Shown here: positions 25,751 to 38,280 of the stretch, piece by piece
Layout: each line of letters starts with the position of its first letter
Position numbering within the stretch: the stretch's first letter is position 1
From: Cacajao melanocephalus
Taxonomy: Eukaryota > Chordata > Mammalia > Primates > Pitheciidae
Length of the DNA stretch: 64,000 nucleotides
Reading direction: 5' to 3'
Assembly: GCA_963573385.1 (NCBI GenBank)
Contig: CAUYLG010005444.1
Span: 1 to 64,000, forward strand
Notes under the pieces: model-generated
Seen by the model: the letters and a program-made list of their open reading frames with translations, nothing else
The model's database searches: none
What the model was told of the DNA's origin: nothing
Program-made: the position numbers and the translations under genes

Positions 25751-28720
25751 TTATTTAAATGAACTACATGACTACGTATCAGATGCTTACTGAAAGGCTT
25801 AGAATGGCTAAATGAATGAATTAGAAAAAAAGTCACACTGCTAAGTCAGTTCTGTGTCCATTTGAAAAAAAAATCAAAGTAAAAATTATAAAGACAAGAA
25901 GGGAATAAAAATAAAAACCACATGATTGCTGGGCTGTTCTCTTTTGAAGTAAAGGGATATCAACTCTTAGTCCATTCAGTAGCTTGATAATAACTTAAAT
26001 GTCAACGAAATGTATTTATATTAAAAAGTGATGTTAAATACCCTTGTTTCAGTTAGGACAGATAGCGGTATAGCCAGAACATCTGAGTAGAATACAAAAC
26101 TCAATTTGTTTTTTTAAAAAATCCTATTCAGTAGGCTTCCTTTTCTGGGTTCTCAATAACAACAGACACTGAACAAAGAAATATTGTTAATGAGCTAATT
26201 GTCACTTAATTCAGCATTATATTTTTCTTGTTTGCCACATAGTAAATTATTTTTACTAGAGCTCAATTTTCTTATTCTTAAAATAATGTTTGAGCCAAAG
26301 TATTCTTTTGGCTCTAAAATTATTTAATTACTAGAAAAAGAATCATAAAAATAATATTTTTTTCCTATTAAAATCTCCAGAATATAGAAAATTTTTAGAA
26401 AGAAAGATGAGAAATCCTAATTTGGATACAAATAATACGACTGCTAAAATTAGTGGTAATCAGCTCTGATTTTAAGATACACTGAAGTGCACTGAAGTTT
26501 TTGAAAGGAAGATGTGAACTTTCAACTCTTAAAATGTGTTTCAATTTGCTTCAAATTAAAAATAAGTATGTTCACAGTAGGGCATTGAAACTGTAAAATG
26601 TTGGCAATGCTGCAAGTGCCCATAACATCAAATGAAAGAAGGAAAGCAGAGGTTTTTTTTAAAAAAGGATGTGTTTTGGTGAAACTGACACAATTATTTT
26701 AACTTTATTAAAAACAAAAGTAACTTTTTAACATGTAAAATATACTGAGAAGTGAATCTACTTACCAACTGAAAGCATTGATTGTACCAAAGCGGTTAAA
26801 GTTAAAGCTACCAAGTTTGTCATTTTGATCATTAATGGCTCATTAGGGGAGCCTGGGAGTAGCAATCTTATTTTGTAAAAACATTTTTGCTTCATAAGAA
26901 AAAGTAAAGTAAATGAAGATGTGGGTAAGCATCTATTACGGAATCTCCATCTACATCTTTTTTAATCAATAGAAAATGCTTCTATACTATACGGCTTTAA
27001 ATAATATTCTTGAAAGATCCTGGTAACTGATTTACAGTTGCCAATTATGAGAATGATTTAAGGAGTTTATGTATTTAATTTATAATTGAAACTAAATTGT
27101 TATATTTCTGCAAGCAGTACACATTTTTAGATGTTAGCTTTTGAACTGAATAGAATATTGCAAAGAACTTCCAAAATAATCATTTTTATTATTCCGGAAT
27201 ACTGACTGTAAGCCGTTACATTTCGCCCCATTAATGTCAATCAAAGTAAAGAAACAAGCAATAAACTCTATTGACAGTTGCGGAGGTGCAGAGTTGCTGT
27301 AACAATATCAAGATGATAATGCCAGAAAACATTTGAGGGCTGTTTCTTGTGTTGTTTTGCAAACACTGGCCACGTCTTCCCACAGAAGTACCAAAAACAA
27401 GTAGGATGTGAAAAGAGAAATGATTGTCCAGGCTGTTTCTAGCAAGCTTTGGTTAAAGACAAATACAATGAATCTCAAATATAAGTTACGGTAGCTGACT
27501 GAGGAATGGCTAGTTAAAAAAAGCAATTGTGTTCAGTTTGGAGTTTAACTTAGCAGATCTTTGAAAAAAACTTGCTCTGATAACTGAGGTCAATTAATAA
27601 TGACTTACATTTTCTAAATTTAGATTACTTTTCCATCTGCCTCAAACGTGACATTTGTTTACAACAAAAACTTAAAACATCTTCCCAGAGTAACAGAAAA
27701 AGTCATTTTAAAAAGTCTGAATTAGCCTCTGACATGAACGCTCTGTCCAATTTTAGATGGATGATCTTTTCCTATTTCCAGGTAAAGCCCGAGTAATTGC
27801 TTTGCTCACTTCTTCCTCTGTTACTGAGCAGTGGCAAGAAAAGACAGAACTTGTTGAAGGAACTCGCTCTTCACTGTATTCTGTACACCCATTTATTCCC
27901 CATTGAAATGTGTGCCGAGCGCCAGGAAACCCGCAATATTTCTAAGCATGTTCTTGAAGCATGTGAGCTCTAATGAGTGTTAAGAGAAGCTTATTAACGT
28001 GCTGTTGCCTGCTGAGAAAACATTGTTAATATAGAATTAGCTTATTGCTAATGAGAGAATTTATTAAGGCATAGCACAGGCAAGGCATAATATGAACACT
28101 CTTTTTCTAAATATTTTCTTTCAGGTCTTTCTCGCTCCAGTTGATGATATTAAAGAAGGGTCAGACACGTCATTACTCCCTCCTTTACTTACTGGAAAAA
28201 GCAAAAAGATTTTATTAAGATTAGAAAACTTTCCCTACCCCATTTGTCTTTTCCATACCAGTGTCTCAGCAATTGCCCCATTCGAACTGTGAGATGCTAA
28301 ATAGTTCAGATGTTTTCCTCTTCCTGTAATAATCATGCATATGCCCAGCTTGGATGTTTCCCCTGCCTCATGAATTTGCAGAGTGGCCCCAGCTAGGCTC
28401 CTTCTTGTCGTGGGGACAATTGCCAAGGCTTATAGAAAAAGAAACAAATTATGGAAAAGAGGGTTCACTATATTTAACAGGGCTCCAATCCCTTTACTGT
28501 CTGTAGCTTTTGGGCATGTGCCCTGAGCACTCCAGACTTAGTTCCTCTCTCTCACTTTATACTGTGTGCCTTGACCATGGGCTGGTCCTGAAGCATGGCC
28601 CATGTGGCACTGGTATGCACCTTGTCCTCTACACAGCTGCAGAGCCCAGCTATTCCAAAATGGTGATGGATGCTAGCAGGTGATGCACAGGACTGATCTC
28701 CCTTCTTTCTTTATTTGCTA
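25751..28720. other. Repeat-poor AT-rich non-coding tract
   Basis: About 3 kb without a recognisable interspersed repeat. Composition is AT-rich with islands of more complex sequence (27,190-27,480 and 27,730-28,060). No coding exon is recognised. Confidence 0.4.
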
Positions 28721-28721
28721 G

Positions 28722-28987
28722 GATCCAAGTAAATTCCATCGGGCAAGAGGAAGAGAGACTACAACATCATTATCTTTCTGCTGGAGGCAGCAAATTATGG
28801 ACCCCTGCTTGCAATGTGTCAAATGAACTATGTGACTCACAAGACCCTGCACATCCAGGAGGACAGTTCAGGATTCCTCCAGGCAGCAGTCACTGGCCTA
28901 GACTCACTTCTTCAGGAGCGAGGTTCTCCCTGGAAAAGCTGATCTGCATTTCTGCTGGGATTGATGCTGTGGAGACTGAATACATTG
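28722..28987 (+). other. Candidate unassigned exon (open, splice-flanked)
   Basis: A 266-base block preceded by a pyrimidine-rich acceptor (CTTTCTTTATTTGCTAG, AG at 28,720-28,721) and followed by a donor G|GTAAGTCG at 28,988. Reading from 28,723, all 88 codons are open to the donor. The translation contains short low-resemblance stretches (for example SAGGSKLWTP) that I do not recognise. An open frame of this length has a few percent chance of occurring in one of three frames at random, so this is only a candidate exon of a long non-coding or unannotated transcript. Confidence 0.3.
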
Positions 28988-29872
28988 GTAAGTCGTTTAG
29001 CAGCTAGTTTCATCTCAGCTGACAATGATTATGGATTGGGGTGCTCAGTGTAAGAATGTACAAATGCATTCACTGAGAAAAATCAGCAATGAAACTCTAC
29101 ATTTGTTGTAACATCTAAATCAGCAAAGAAAAACACTGCAGAATAATTTCAGGTGTCTAGGAGAACATGAGGAGGGCTCCAGGCAGGTTAATGGACAGAT
29201 ATTCCCCCCATGTCCTTCATTTTGCACCTGAACTTCTAGGAGGCCATGCTGCCTGCTCTCTGACCCTTCTTTCTGCCTTGCTCTATCCTCACTGATTCTT
29301 GGTTCTCTAGGTGTTCTCGGTCCCATTCCCACTTCCCCCCATGGCCTTCTGTGGTCCTAGCTTTACATCCCAGAAGCCCCTTGTCATGGCATGCTAAGGA
29401 TGGCCAGAATCTAGTTGTCTTTAGAAAATTAATCACATGTCATCTTGGTTGTCCCTGAAGATCCAGGACCTGCAGTCACCTATGAATTTCTCCTGTGGGT
29501 CTCAGTAAAAACACAAAAGTTAAAAGACACTGGGAGTCACAGTAGCTCATACACTATCTTTTAAATCTCACGTGACTGCCCTCTCTCAAGCTGTTCCCAG
29601 CATTCCCTTCTGTGATTCTGTTTCATTACCCTCCAAGATTTTCTTCATAGCTCTGATCACTATTAAAGATGAAAACAAAATCACAAAGAAATAAATCTTA
29701 CTGCATGCCTTGAACAATGTCAGACACACGGTAAGTGTCGATTCCATGACTAAGTAGACCTTCGCCTGCTGCCATAGTGGGCTGCCTCTAGCATCAGTAG
29801 CTTACCCAACAAATGGTATCTTCTTTATAACAGAAAAAGTATTGGAGATACTTTCCTGATTTCTGAGTTCCA
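28988..29872. other. Non-coding, nothing recognised
   Basis: Mixed-composition sequence; a 70-codon minus-strand open frame near 29,120-29,332 has no recognisable motif. Confidence 0.4.
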
Positions 29873-29993
29873 TTTTGTTTCACGATCACTCTTAGATTTG
29901 CTAACTGTGGGCATAAGAGTATCTGATATGAATATGGTTCAAGTTGAATCAGCACAGATGAATCATCATCATAATCATAAGAAACTGAAAACT
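29873..29993. repeat. Diverged direct repeat, copy 1
   Basis: Shares ordered blocks CACTCTTAGATTTG, TGTGGGCATAAGAG, AAGTTGAATCAGCACA and AAGAAACTGAAA with 30,539-30,653 in the same orientation. The family is not recognised; it may be two copies of one old repeat or an ancient local duplication. Confidence 0.75.
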
Positions 29994-30538
29994 GAGACAA
30001 AGTGTTAGAGATATTTTTTCTGGTACTGATATTTCACCCCAATATTTTGATGTGTTTTGGATCTATTTCAGCAGATTTTTGATAGAACATCCTGAAATCC
30101 TCATATGAGTCATTAAGGGTTTGATTGAATTCAGAATCAAATGTGGGTGGGAAAATGGTCTTCTTCATAATCCATGATTAAGCTTTTTGATTGTTTGGTA
30201 GTTTTTATTTTTTTTCTTCGTGGTCTCATCCAGCCAAACCACTCTTCAGACCACACTCCTATTACCCCACACAGCATAAGTCTGATCACACAAAAGACCT
30301 CTGTGTCACGGCCCTTTCAATGTCCGTCATCTCTAATTTGAACAAGGGGTATGTTGTTGAGCTCTGCGGCATGAGTTATCTCAGAAGTGGCGCCATCCTT
30401 GTTGTCAAATAGCACAGTGACGGAGCGTTTCAGAGTGCTTTGGGTTAGATCAGTTCAGCTGTGTCGTCCAGTTGCTGTGCGCACATTGTACAGAGGTCAA
30501 GATTGTAGGTCTGATGACTTTGGGGCCAGGGAGGTCTG

Positions 30539-30653
30539 TTTTGCTTAATGACCACTCTTAGATTTGTCCATTGTGGGCATAAGAGCACCAATGTGAACAT
30601 GGTCCAAGTTGAATCAGCACAAGTGAATCACTCTTACTTAAGAAACTGAAACA
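30539..30653. repeat. Diverged direct repeat, copy 2
   Basis: Partner of 29,873-29,993, starting about 666 bases further right. The intervening sequence at about 30,190-30,500 has more CpG dinucleotides than its surroundings. Confidence 0.75.
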
Positions 30654-32287
30654 CAAAAACAAGCACAAACCAAAATGGTAGTCTTTGGTGAACTGGCAGG
30701 CAAAATATCAGTATCTTTTTCTCCCTTCCTCTCTCTTCTCTCTCTTTCTCTCTCTTTATATATGATCATTATTTAATGAACTGAATGATAATAAGATATA
30801 TTGTTTTTATCCTGGACTGTGATTTTAAGAAGACATTATTTATGAAACACCTACTGTGTCCCCACTCACGGGCAGTGTAGAGCAAGCCCAGCATCTCTCT
30901 CTTCCTTCCCTCCTTTGTGGTTGACCCTCTGCGGGTGTCTCAAGGATCATGGCACTGACCCCTTGTTTATATTACTGAACTTCATGGTTAACAAAATGCC
31001 GTTTTCCATCTAATGAATTTGCCCTGCAGGCACAGGAAAAGAGTTGGTTCCACCATTTTCAGAGGCCAAGCAACAATAAATTTTGCAGGATTTTGTTGAC
31101 GTTAATTGGGTTTGTATTGGTGTGAGACATTCTTGCTCCCGCCTCATTTGTCTTCTGAATCATTTGAATCACCCGGGTTCTGGGCCAGCCAGTCATTCAA
31201 CCATGTGATTCCAAGCTTAACAATATATTCGAGTCACTGGTGGCTCAATCACACTTTAGTTTATTGCTCAATAAAATAATAACAACAATAAGTTCAGACA
31301 TTTAACCAGGCTGCTTTTCTCCAGGGGCTTTATTTTGCCAATTTAAAAGAGCGTGTGCTTTCACTTCAGTTTTTTTTTTTTTTTTCCCAAAGAAATAAGT
31401 CAAAATGCTTTTGGTATTAACAAAAGACCCTTTCCAGAGGTGTAGCTGTTAAGACTGGGAGAAAGTCCTAAGAACCAGAATTGAAGACAAAATGAAGAAG
31501 ACATGGAGGCGATTATTGTTTGTATGATGGAGACACATGCTCATACTCATGCACACACACAAATACAAGTTGTTTTCTCTTATGAAACAATTATTGCCCA
31601 ATTCTTATGTTATTATAAAATGATGCTTTGCAAATGTGTCTGTTGAAACAGTCTTACTCTATGGTCAGGTGGCAAGAATATGTGAAGAGGTTTTGGCTTC
31701 GTTTCTATTGTGGGTACTAGCTCATGCAATGTACCTGTATCTGCAAGAAGTTTTTATATCAGTTGCATGTGAGTTGAAGCATAGGAAGCTGCAGGCAAAT
31801 TTCTAAATGGGTCTTTATACCTGCAAGTTGGTTACTAGACCATTGCCCTCTTGGGTGCAGGGCCATTTTTTAAACATTCAAATCTGTTGAGAACTGATGC
31901 TTGGGTAAAATACAATGAAAACTAATGATTAGAAGGTCGATCATGCATTTGAATGTCATGGAAATATTATATTGCTCTAAAACTTTCTAAGTACTTAACT
32001 TCCAGTCTCTGTGCTTATCTCGACGCAGACTGGTTGTAAATAGTTCCTGGAGATCTCAGTGGCCACAGACCTTTCTTTCAGTAGCTCCATCCTGGACTGC
32101 TCAAATGCAGAGAAAGCTCTACTCCAGGCTTAAAATAAATGAGATATCACTAAAAAGAACACACACATTAAGGGTAAAAAAAAAAAGCTGTAAATGAATG
32201 AGCTTACAAAATTGTCAGCTTAATAAAGCTTTTTTAAAGAATTTTGTTTAACAGCTCACCATTTGAAATACCAAAAAAGTACTTTTA
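30654..32287. other. Non-coding, low repeat content
   Basis: Contains a CT-rich run at 30,715-30,763 and an 18-20 base T run at about 31,370. No gene or element is recognised. This stretch directly precedes an L1 fragment that lies next to the HPF1-like region. Confidence 0.4.
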
Positions 32288-32288
32288 A

Positions 32289-32548
32289 ATTGAACAGTGA
32301 GAGCACATGGACACAGGGAGGGGAACATCACACACTGTGGTCTGTTGTGGGGTGGGGGCCAGGGGAGGGATATCAGGGGGTGGGGAGGTTGGGGAGGGAT
32401 AACATTGGGAGAAATGCCTGATGTAGGTGACGGGGGGATGGAGGCAGCAAACCACCATGGCATGTGTACCTATGCAACAGTCCTGCAAGATCTGCACATG
32501 TACCCCAGAACTTAAAGTACAATAAAAAGTAAATAAAATGCATAAGCA
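32289..32548 (+). mobile_element. L1PA-like 3' end fragment
   Basis: Sense-strand L1 3' UTR: 'attgaacagtgagagcac', the G-rich stretch at 32,345-32,400, then 'tgtaccccagaacttaaagt' and an A-rich tail. Severely 5'-truncated, about 260 bases. Confidence 0.93.
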
Positions 32549-32756
32549 TTTTCAAAAATAATAATAATAATTTGCTCAAGGCCAGACAGCTACGAACTGT
32601 TTTAATTCAGGAATGATTAACTCTAAAACCTAAGCTTACCTTTATTACTAAATTCTAGCAACTGTCTCACAAAAGCTATATGGACATACCTACTTCCCAA
32701 TATAAGGTCCATATGCATTCACATATATGCACACAGTTACATATGAATTACATTAC

Positions 32757-32844
32757 CATCTGTTTTAGGGAGCTCTCTGTGCCCAACACCATTTTTATCT
32801 ATTGGAACAACCAAGCCTGTACCATGAAAGGTCTTTGTCCCAAC
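32757..32844 (-). pseudogene. HPF1: HPF1-like downstream exon (open)
   Basis: On the minus strand an acceptor (CTTTAACGTAG) precedes an 88-base exon and a donor G|GTAATG follows. The frame is open and reads ..[17 protein letters not shown].., with the later match HRELPKTD, against the family's KTFHGAGLVVPVDKND and YRELPETD. Phase and borders agree with the parent exon. Substitutions such as Ala to Thr and Glu to Lys are present, but no stop. It is the last recognisable coding block; the exons for the C-terminal domain were not found to its left. Confidence 0.9.
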
Positions 32845-33010
32845 CTACGTTAAAGAAAAGAATAAAATGTAATTATGGTATGTAGACATCAAACAAAACC
32901 CAAAATACATAAACCCTGAACATATCTGCCAAAAAGTAACATTCAATGACATTTTTTTTCAGTAAATTTGGACTCCAGGGTAAAAATTTAACGCTATTTT
33001 TTTCTTAAAA

Positions 33011-33327
<317 letters not shown>

Positions 33328-34215
33328 TAAACACTCGAAGTAATCACAGAACAGTGAAATAACTGGGTTTTCTTAATTGTGCCTGTCACTGGGAAGTGTG
33401 CCTCCTGATTTGTTAAGGAAGAACCCAATACATCCTAGAAGGCAAGCCAAAACATCTGGTTCCTCTAAGGTCAAAGTACCTTCTTGGTAGAAAGCACAGA
33501 AGAACCTGAGTCTATAAGAAAGACAGAAACAGTTTTTGTCAGCAAGAAGATATGGTAGGACAGAACTCCTGCCAAATTCAGACCCTCCTATTTTTACCTG
33601 GCATATTTAGGCTTGTTTGCAAACTTCCCAAAAGTAAGGCAGTTTCTAGGTTTGTGGTGTCTCTTATGGAGGAAAATCACATAACCAGTGAGCTTTTATC
33701 AAGCGTAGCCTTCAAAGACAAAAAACAGGCCTAACTACAACAACCACCATGACCCTTCCAGTTTATTCTTCCTTTTGTTCATGTTAGTGGCATTATTTTT
33801 AGGTCTTTTCCTAATATCTGCGCAAATCTTCCACTTCTTCATGCTATTCAGTGAAAAGTTTCCAAGGCAGAGGAAGGACACAACCCAAAAACCAAACTCC
33901 AATTTTAAAAGCCTCTCATCTAAGTCTTTATATCTTAAAGCTGTTTTCTCTCTAATTTTCCTATTCTCCCAGTATCTTGCTTCTTTCACTATCCTTTATT
34001 AAGCTGCCAGAAAGGGCAGATTATTCAAAGGCAGTTATTAGACAACTGCTTACCACTTGGGAAAGAAACGAAGTCATTGTCTTCTGTCTTAATCTTTATA
34101 TTAAGATAATGTGCAGCGGGATTTCAGAATTAAAAGTAAAAATAAAACCATAAAACTAGTAGAAGGTAAATTTTAAAAAATAATTTTGTGATGGAAAAGA
34201 AAAAGTTAACTGTGT
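33328..34215. other. Pseudogene intron, no exon recognised
   Basis: Unique-looking intronic sequence. Open frames of 60-84 codons at 33,552-34,002 on both strands do not match HPF1 or any family I know. The last 100 bases before the L1 look like older L1 ORF2 sequence. Confidence 0.45.
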
Positions 34216-34216
34216 G

Positions 34217-37200
34217 AAAATAAAAAAATCTATATACACAATAATAGTGGGACTTTAACACCCCACCATTAATATTAGACAGATCAATGAGACAGAAAAT
34301 TAACAAACATATCCAGGACTTGAACTCAGCTCTGGATCAAGCGGACCTAATAGACATCTATAGAACTCTCCACCCCAAATCCACAGAATATACATTCTTC
34401 TCAGCACCACATTGCACTTATTCTAAAATTGACCACATAATTGGAAGTAAAACACTCCTCAGTAAAGCAAAAGAATGGAAATCATAACAAACAGTCTCTT
34501 AGACCACAATGCAATCAAATTAGAACTCAGGATTAAGAAATTCACTAAAAACTGCACAGCTACATGGAAACTGAACAACCTGCTTCTGAATGACTACTGG
34601 ATACATAACTAAATGAAGGCAAAAATAAATATGTTCTTAGAAACCAATGAGAACAAGACACAACATACCAGAATCTCTGGGACACATTTAAAGCAAGGTC
34701 TAGAGGGAAATTTATAGCACTAAATGCCCACAAGAGAAAGCAGGAAAGATCTAAAGTTGACACCCTAACAGCACAATTAAAGGAACTAGAGAAGCAAAAG
34801 CAAACACATTCAAAAGCTAGCAGAAGACAAGAAATAACTAAGATCAGAGCAGAACTGAAGGAAGTAGAGACACGAAAACCCTCCAAAAAAATCAGTGAAT
34901 CCAGGAGCTGGTTTTTAGAAGATCAACAAAATATATAGACCGCTAGCCAGATTAATAAAGAAGAAAAGAGAGAATAATCAAATAGATGCAATAAAAAATG
35001 ATAAAGGGGATATCACCACCAATCTCACAGAAATAAAAACTACCATCAGAGAATACTATAAACACCTCTGCGCAAATAAACCAGAAAATCTAGAAGAAAC
35101 TGTTAAATTCCTGGACACATACACCTTCCCAGGACTAAACCAGGGAGAAGTTGAATCCCTGAATAGACCAATAACAAGGTCTGAAATTGAGGTAGCAATT
35201 AATAGCCTACCAACCAAAAAAAGTCCAGGACCAGATGGTTTCACCACTGAATTCTACCAGAGGTACAAAGAGGATCTGGTAACATTCCTTCTGAAACTAT
35301 TCCAAACAATAGAAAAAGAGGGAATCCTCCCTAACTCATTTTACGAGGCCAACATCATCCTGGTATCGAAACCTGGCAGAGACACAACAAAAAAAGAAAA
35401 TTTCAGGCCAATATCCCTGATGAACATCGATGCGAAAATCCTCAATAAAATACTGGCAAACCGAATCCAGTAGCACATCAAAAAGCTTATCCACCATGAT
35501 CAAGTTGGCGTCACCCTGGGATGCAGGGATGGTTCAACATACACAAAACAATAAAGGTAATCCATCACATAAACAGAACCAATGACAAAAACCACATGAC
35601 TATCTCCAATAGACGCAGAGAAGACCTTCAACAAAATTCAACAGCCCTTCATGCTAAAAACGCTCAACAAACTAGGTATTGATGGAACGTATCTAAAAAT
35701 AATAAGAGCTATTTATGACAAACCCACAGACAATATCATACTGAACGGGAAAAACTGGAAGCATTCCCTTTGAAAACCAGCACAAGACTGGTTCAACACA
35801 GTTTTGGAAGTTCTGGCCAGGGCAATCAGGCACCACTCCTATTCAACACAGTATTGAAAACTGGCACAAGACCGGTTCAACACAGTACTGGAAGTTCTGG
35901 TCAGGGCAATCAGGCAAGAGAAAGAAATAAAGGGTATTAAGTTAGGAAAAGAGAAAGTCAAATTGTCTCTATTTACAGATGACATGACTGTATATTTAGA
36001 AGACCCCACTGTCTCAGCCCCAAATCTTCTTAAGCTGATAAGCAACTTCAGCAAAATCTCAGGATACAAAATAAATGTGCAAAAATCACAAGCATTCCTA
36101 TACACCAATAACAGACAAATAGAGAGCCAAATCATGAGTAAAGTCCTATTCACAATTGCTACAAAAAAATAAAATTCCTAGGTATACAACTTACAAGGGA
36201 TGTGAAGGACCTCTTCAAGGAGAACTAAAACCACTGCTCATGGAAATAAGGAGAACACAACCAAATGGAAAAGCATTCCATGCTCATGGTTAGGAAGAAT
36301 CAATATCATGAAAATGGCCATACTCCCCAAAGTAATTTATAGATTCAATGCTATTCCCATCAAGCTACCACTGACTTTCTTCACAGAACTGGAAAAAACT
36401 ACTTTAAATTTCATATGAAACCATAAAAGAGCCTGCATAGCCAAGACAACCCTAAGCAAAAGGAACAAAGCTGGAGGCATCACGCTACCTGACTTCAAAC
36501 TATACTACAAGGATACAGTAATCAAAACAGCATGGTACTGGTACCAAAACAGAGATACAGACCAATGGAACAGAACAGAGGCCTCAGAAATAATGCCACA
36601 CATCTACAACCATCTAGTCTTTGACAAACTTGACAAAAATAAGCAATGGGGAAAGGATTCTCTATTTAATAAATGATGTTGGGAAAACTAGCTAGCCATA
36701 TGCAGAAAGCTGAAACTGGATTCCTTCCTTAACCTTATACAAAAATTACCTCCTGATGGGTTAAAGACTTAAATGTAAGACCCAAAAATCATAAAAACCC
36801 TAGAAGAAAACCTAGGCAATATCATTCAGGACGTAGGTACAGGCAAGGACTTCATGACTAAAACACCAAAAGCAATGTCAACAAAAGCTAAAACAGACAA
36901 ACAGGATCTAATTTGATTAAAGAGCTTCTGCACAGCAAAAGAAACTATCATTAGCGTGAACAGAATGGGAGAAAATTTTTGCAATCTCTCCATCTGACAA
37001 AGGGCTAATACCCAGAATCTGCAAAGAACTTAAAACAACTGCATCAAAAAGTGGGCAAAAGATATGAACAGACATTTCCAAAAGGAGACATTTATACAGC
37101 CAACAAACATATGAAAAAAAGCTCATCATCATTAGTCATTAGAGAAATGCAAATCAAAACCACATTGAGATACCATCTCATGCCAGTCAGAATGGTGATC

Positions 37201-37882
37201 ATTAAAAATATCTGGAGTCAACAGATGCTGGAGAGGATGTGGAGAAATAGGAATGCTTTTATGCTGTTGGTGGGGGTATAAATTAGTTCAACCATTGTGG
37301 AAGACAGTGTGGCGATTCCTCAAGGACCTAGAAATAGAAATACCATTTGGCCCAGCAATCCCATTACTGGGTATATACCCAAATGAGTACAAATCATTAT
37401 TTTATAAAGACACATGCACACGTATGTTTATTGTGGCACTGTTTACAATGGCAAAGACTTGGCACCAACCCAAATGTCCATCAATGATAGACTGGATAAA
37501 AAAAAATGTGGCACTTATACACCATGGTACACTATGCAGCCATAAAAAAGGATGAGTTTATGTTCTTTGCAGGGATATAGATGAAGCTGGAAACCATCAT
37601 TTTCAGCAAACATAACACAAGAGCAGAAAACCAAACACCGCATGTTCTCACTCATAAGGGGGTGTTGAACAATGAGAACACATGATCATAGGGAGGGAAA
37701 CATCACATATTGGGGCCTGTTGGTGGGTGGGAGGCTAGGGGAGGGATAGCATTAGGAGAAATACCTAATGTAGATCATAGGGTGATGGATGCAGCAATCC
37801 ATCATGGCACATGTATACCTATGTAACAAACCTGCACGTTCTGCACATGTACCCCAGAACTTAAAGTATAATAATTGAAAAA
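34217..37882 (+). mobile_element. L1 (L1PA-like), 5'-truncated, 3.7 kb
   Basis: Begins inside the ORF2 endonuclease region (a line reading ..INKHIQDLNSALDQADLIDIYRTLHP.. in pieces), continues through the reverse-transcriptase and C-terminal parts, the 3' UTR and the end 'tgtaccccagaacttaaagt' with a short A-rich tail. Many stops and frameshifts break ORF2 (for example stop codons near 34,487 and 36,172), so it is inactive. It carries an unusual internal duplication at 35,772-35,916. It sits in the pseudogene intron and seems to have inserted into an older L1, because L1-like sequence continues on both sides. Confidence 0.95.
35772..35916 (+). repeat. 84-base-period internal duplication in L1 ORF2
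   Basis: Two 61-base copies (35,772-35,832 and 35,856-35,916) share GGTTCAACACAGT, GGAAGTTCTGG and CAGGGCAATCAGGCA. Ordinary L1 has this segment once, so this is a local duplication with a rearranged junction. Confidence 0.85.
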
Positions 37883-38245
37883 AAGTCTATCTAGTGAAAT
37901 CAAGAAGACAAGACAAATTAACTGATAAAATATATCTGCAAAGTATAATAGTAAATAAAAATTAATGTCTTTAAATTATAAGGGAGTCTAACAAAGGAAA
38001 AGACAAATATCCAAATTGCAATACATGTAAGAAGAACACTAATTCTAACCCTGATAGAAAAATGGGCAGAGTTCAGGCAGTTAAAAAAAAAATACAATGG
38101 CCAACAGAGAAGTGAAAAATATGTAATATTCTTTATAATTAAAGAAATGCTAATTAAAACAGTGCAGAATTTTATACCTACCAGTATGAAAAAAACTAAA
38201 AAGACTAAAGAAAATCCCACAAAATTAGAAACAAGCAAAGAAAAA

Positions 38246-38280
<35 letters not shown>

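Noticed and set aside
28092..28292. Possible exon after the pyrimidine-rich acceptor ATTTTCTTTCAG at about 28,125
   Set aside because: No paired donor of good quality and no coding resemblance; an isolated acceptor-like signal is common.
33735..33989. 84-codon minus-strand frame considered as the missing HPF1 exon
   Set aside because: Residues do not align with any HPF1 segment, and a better match to the central exon lies at 40,631-40,783.
34560..34886. 108-codon minus-strand open frame
   Set aside because: Antisense of L1 ORF2; shadow frame.
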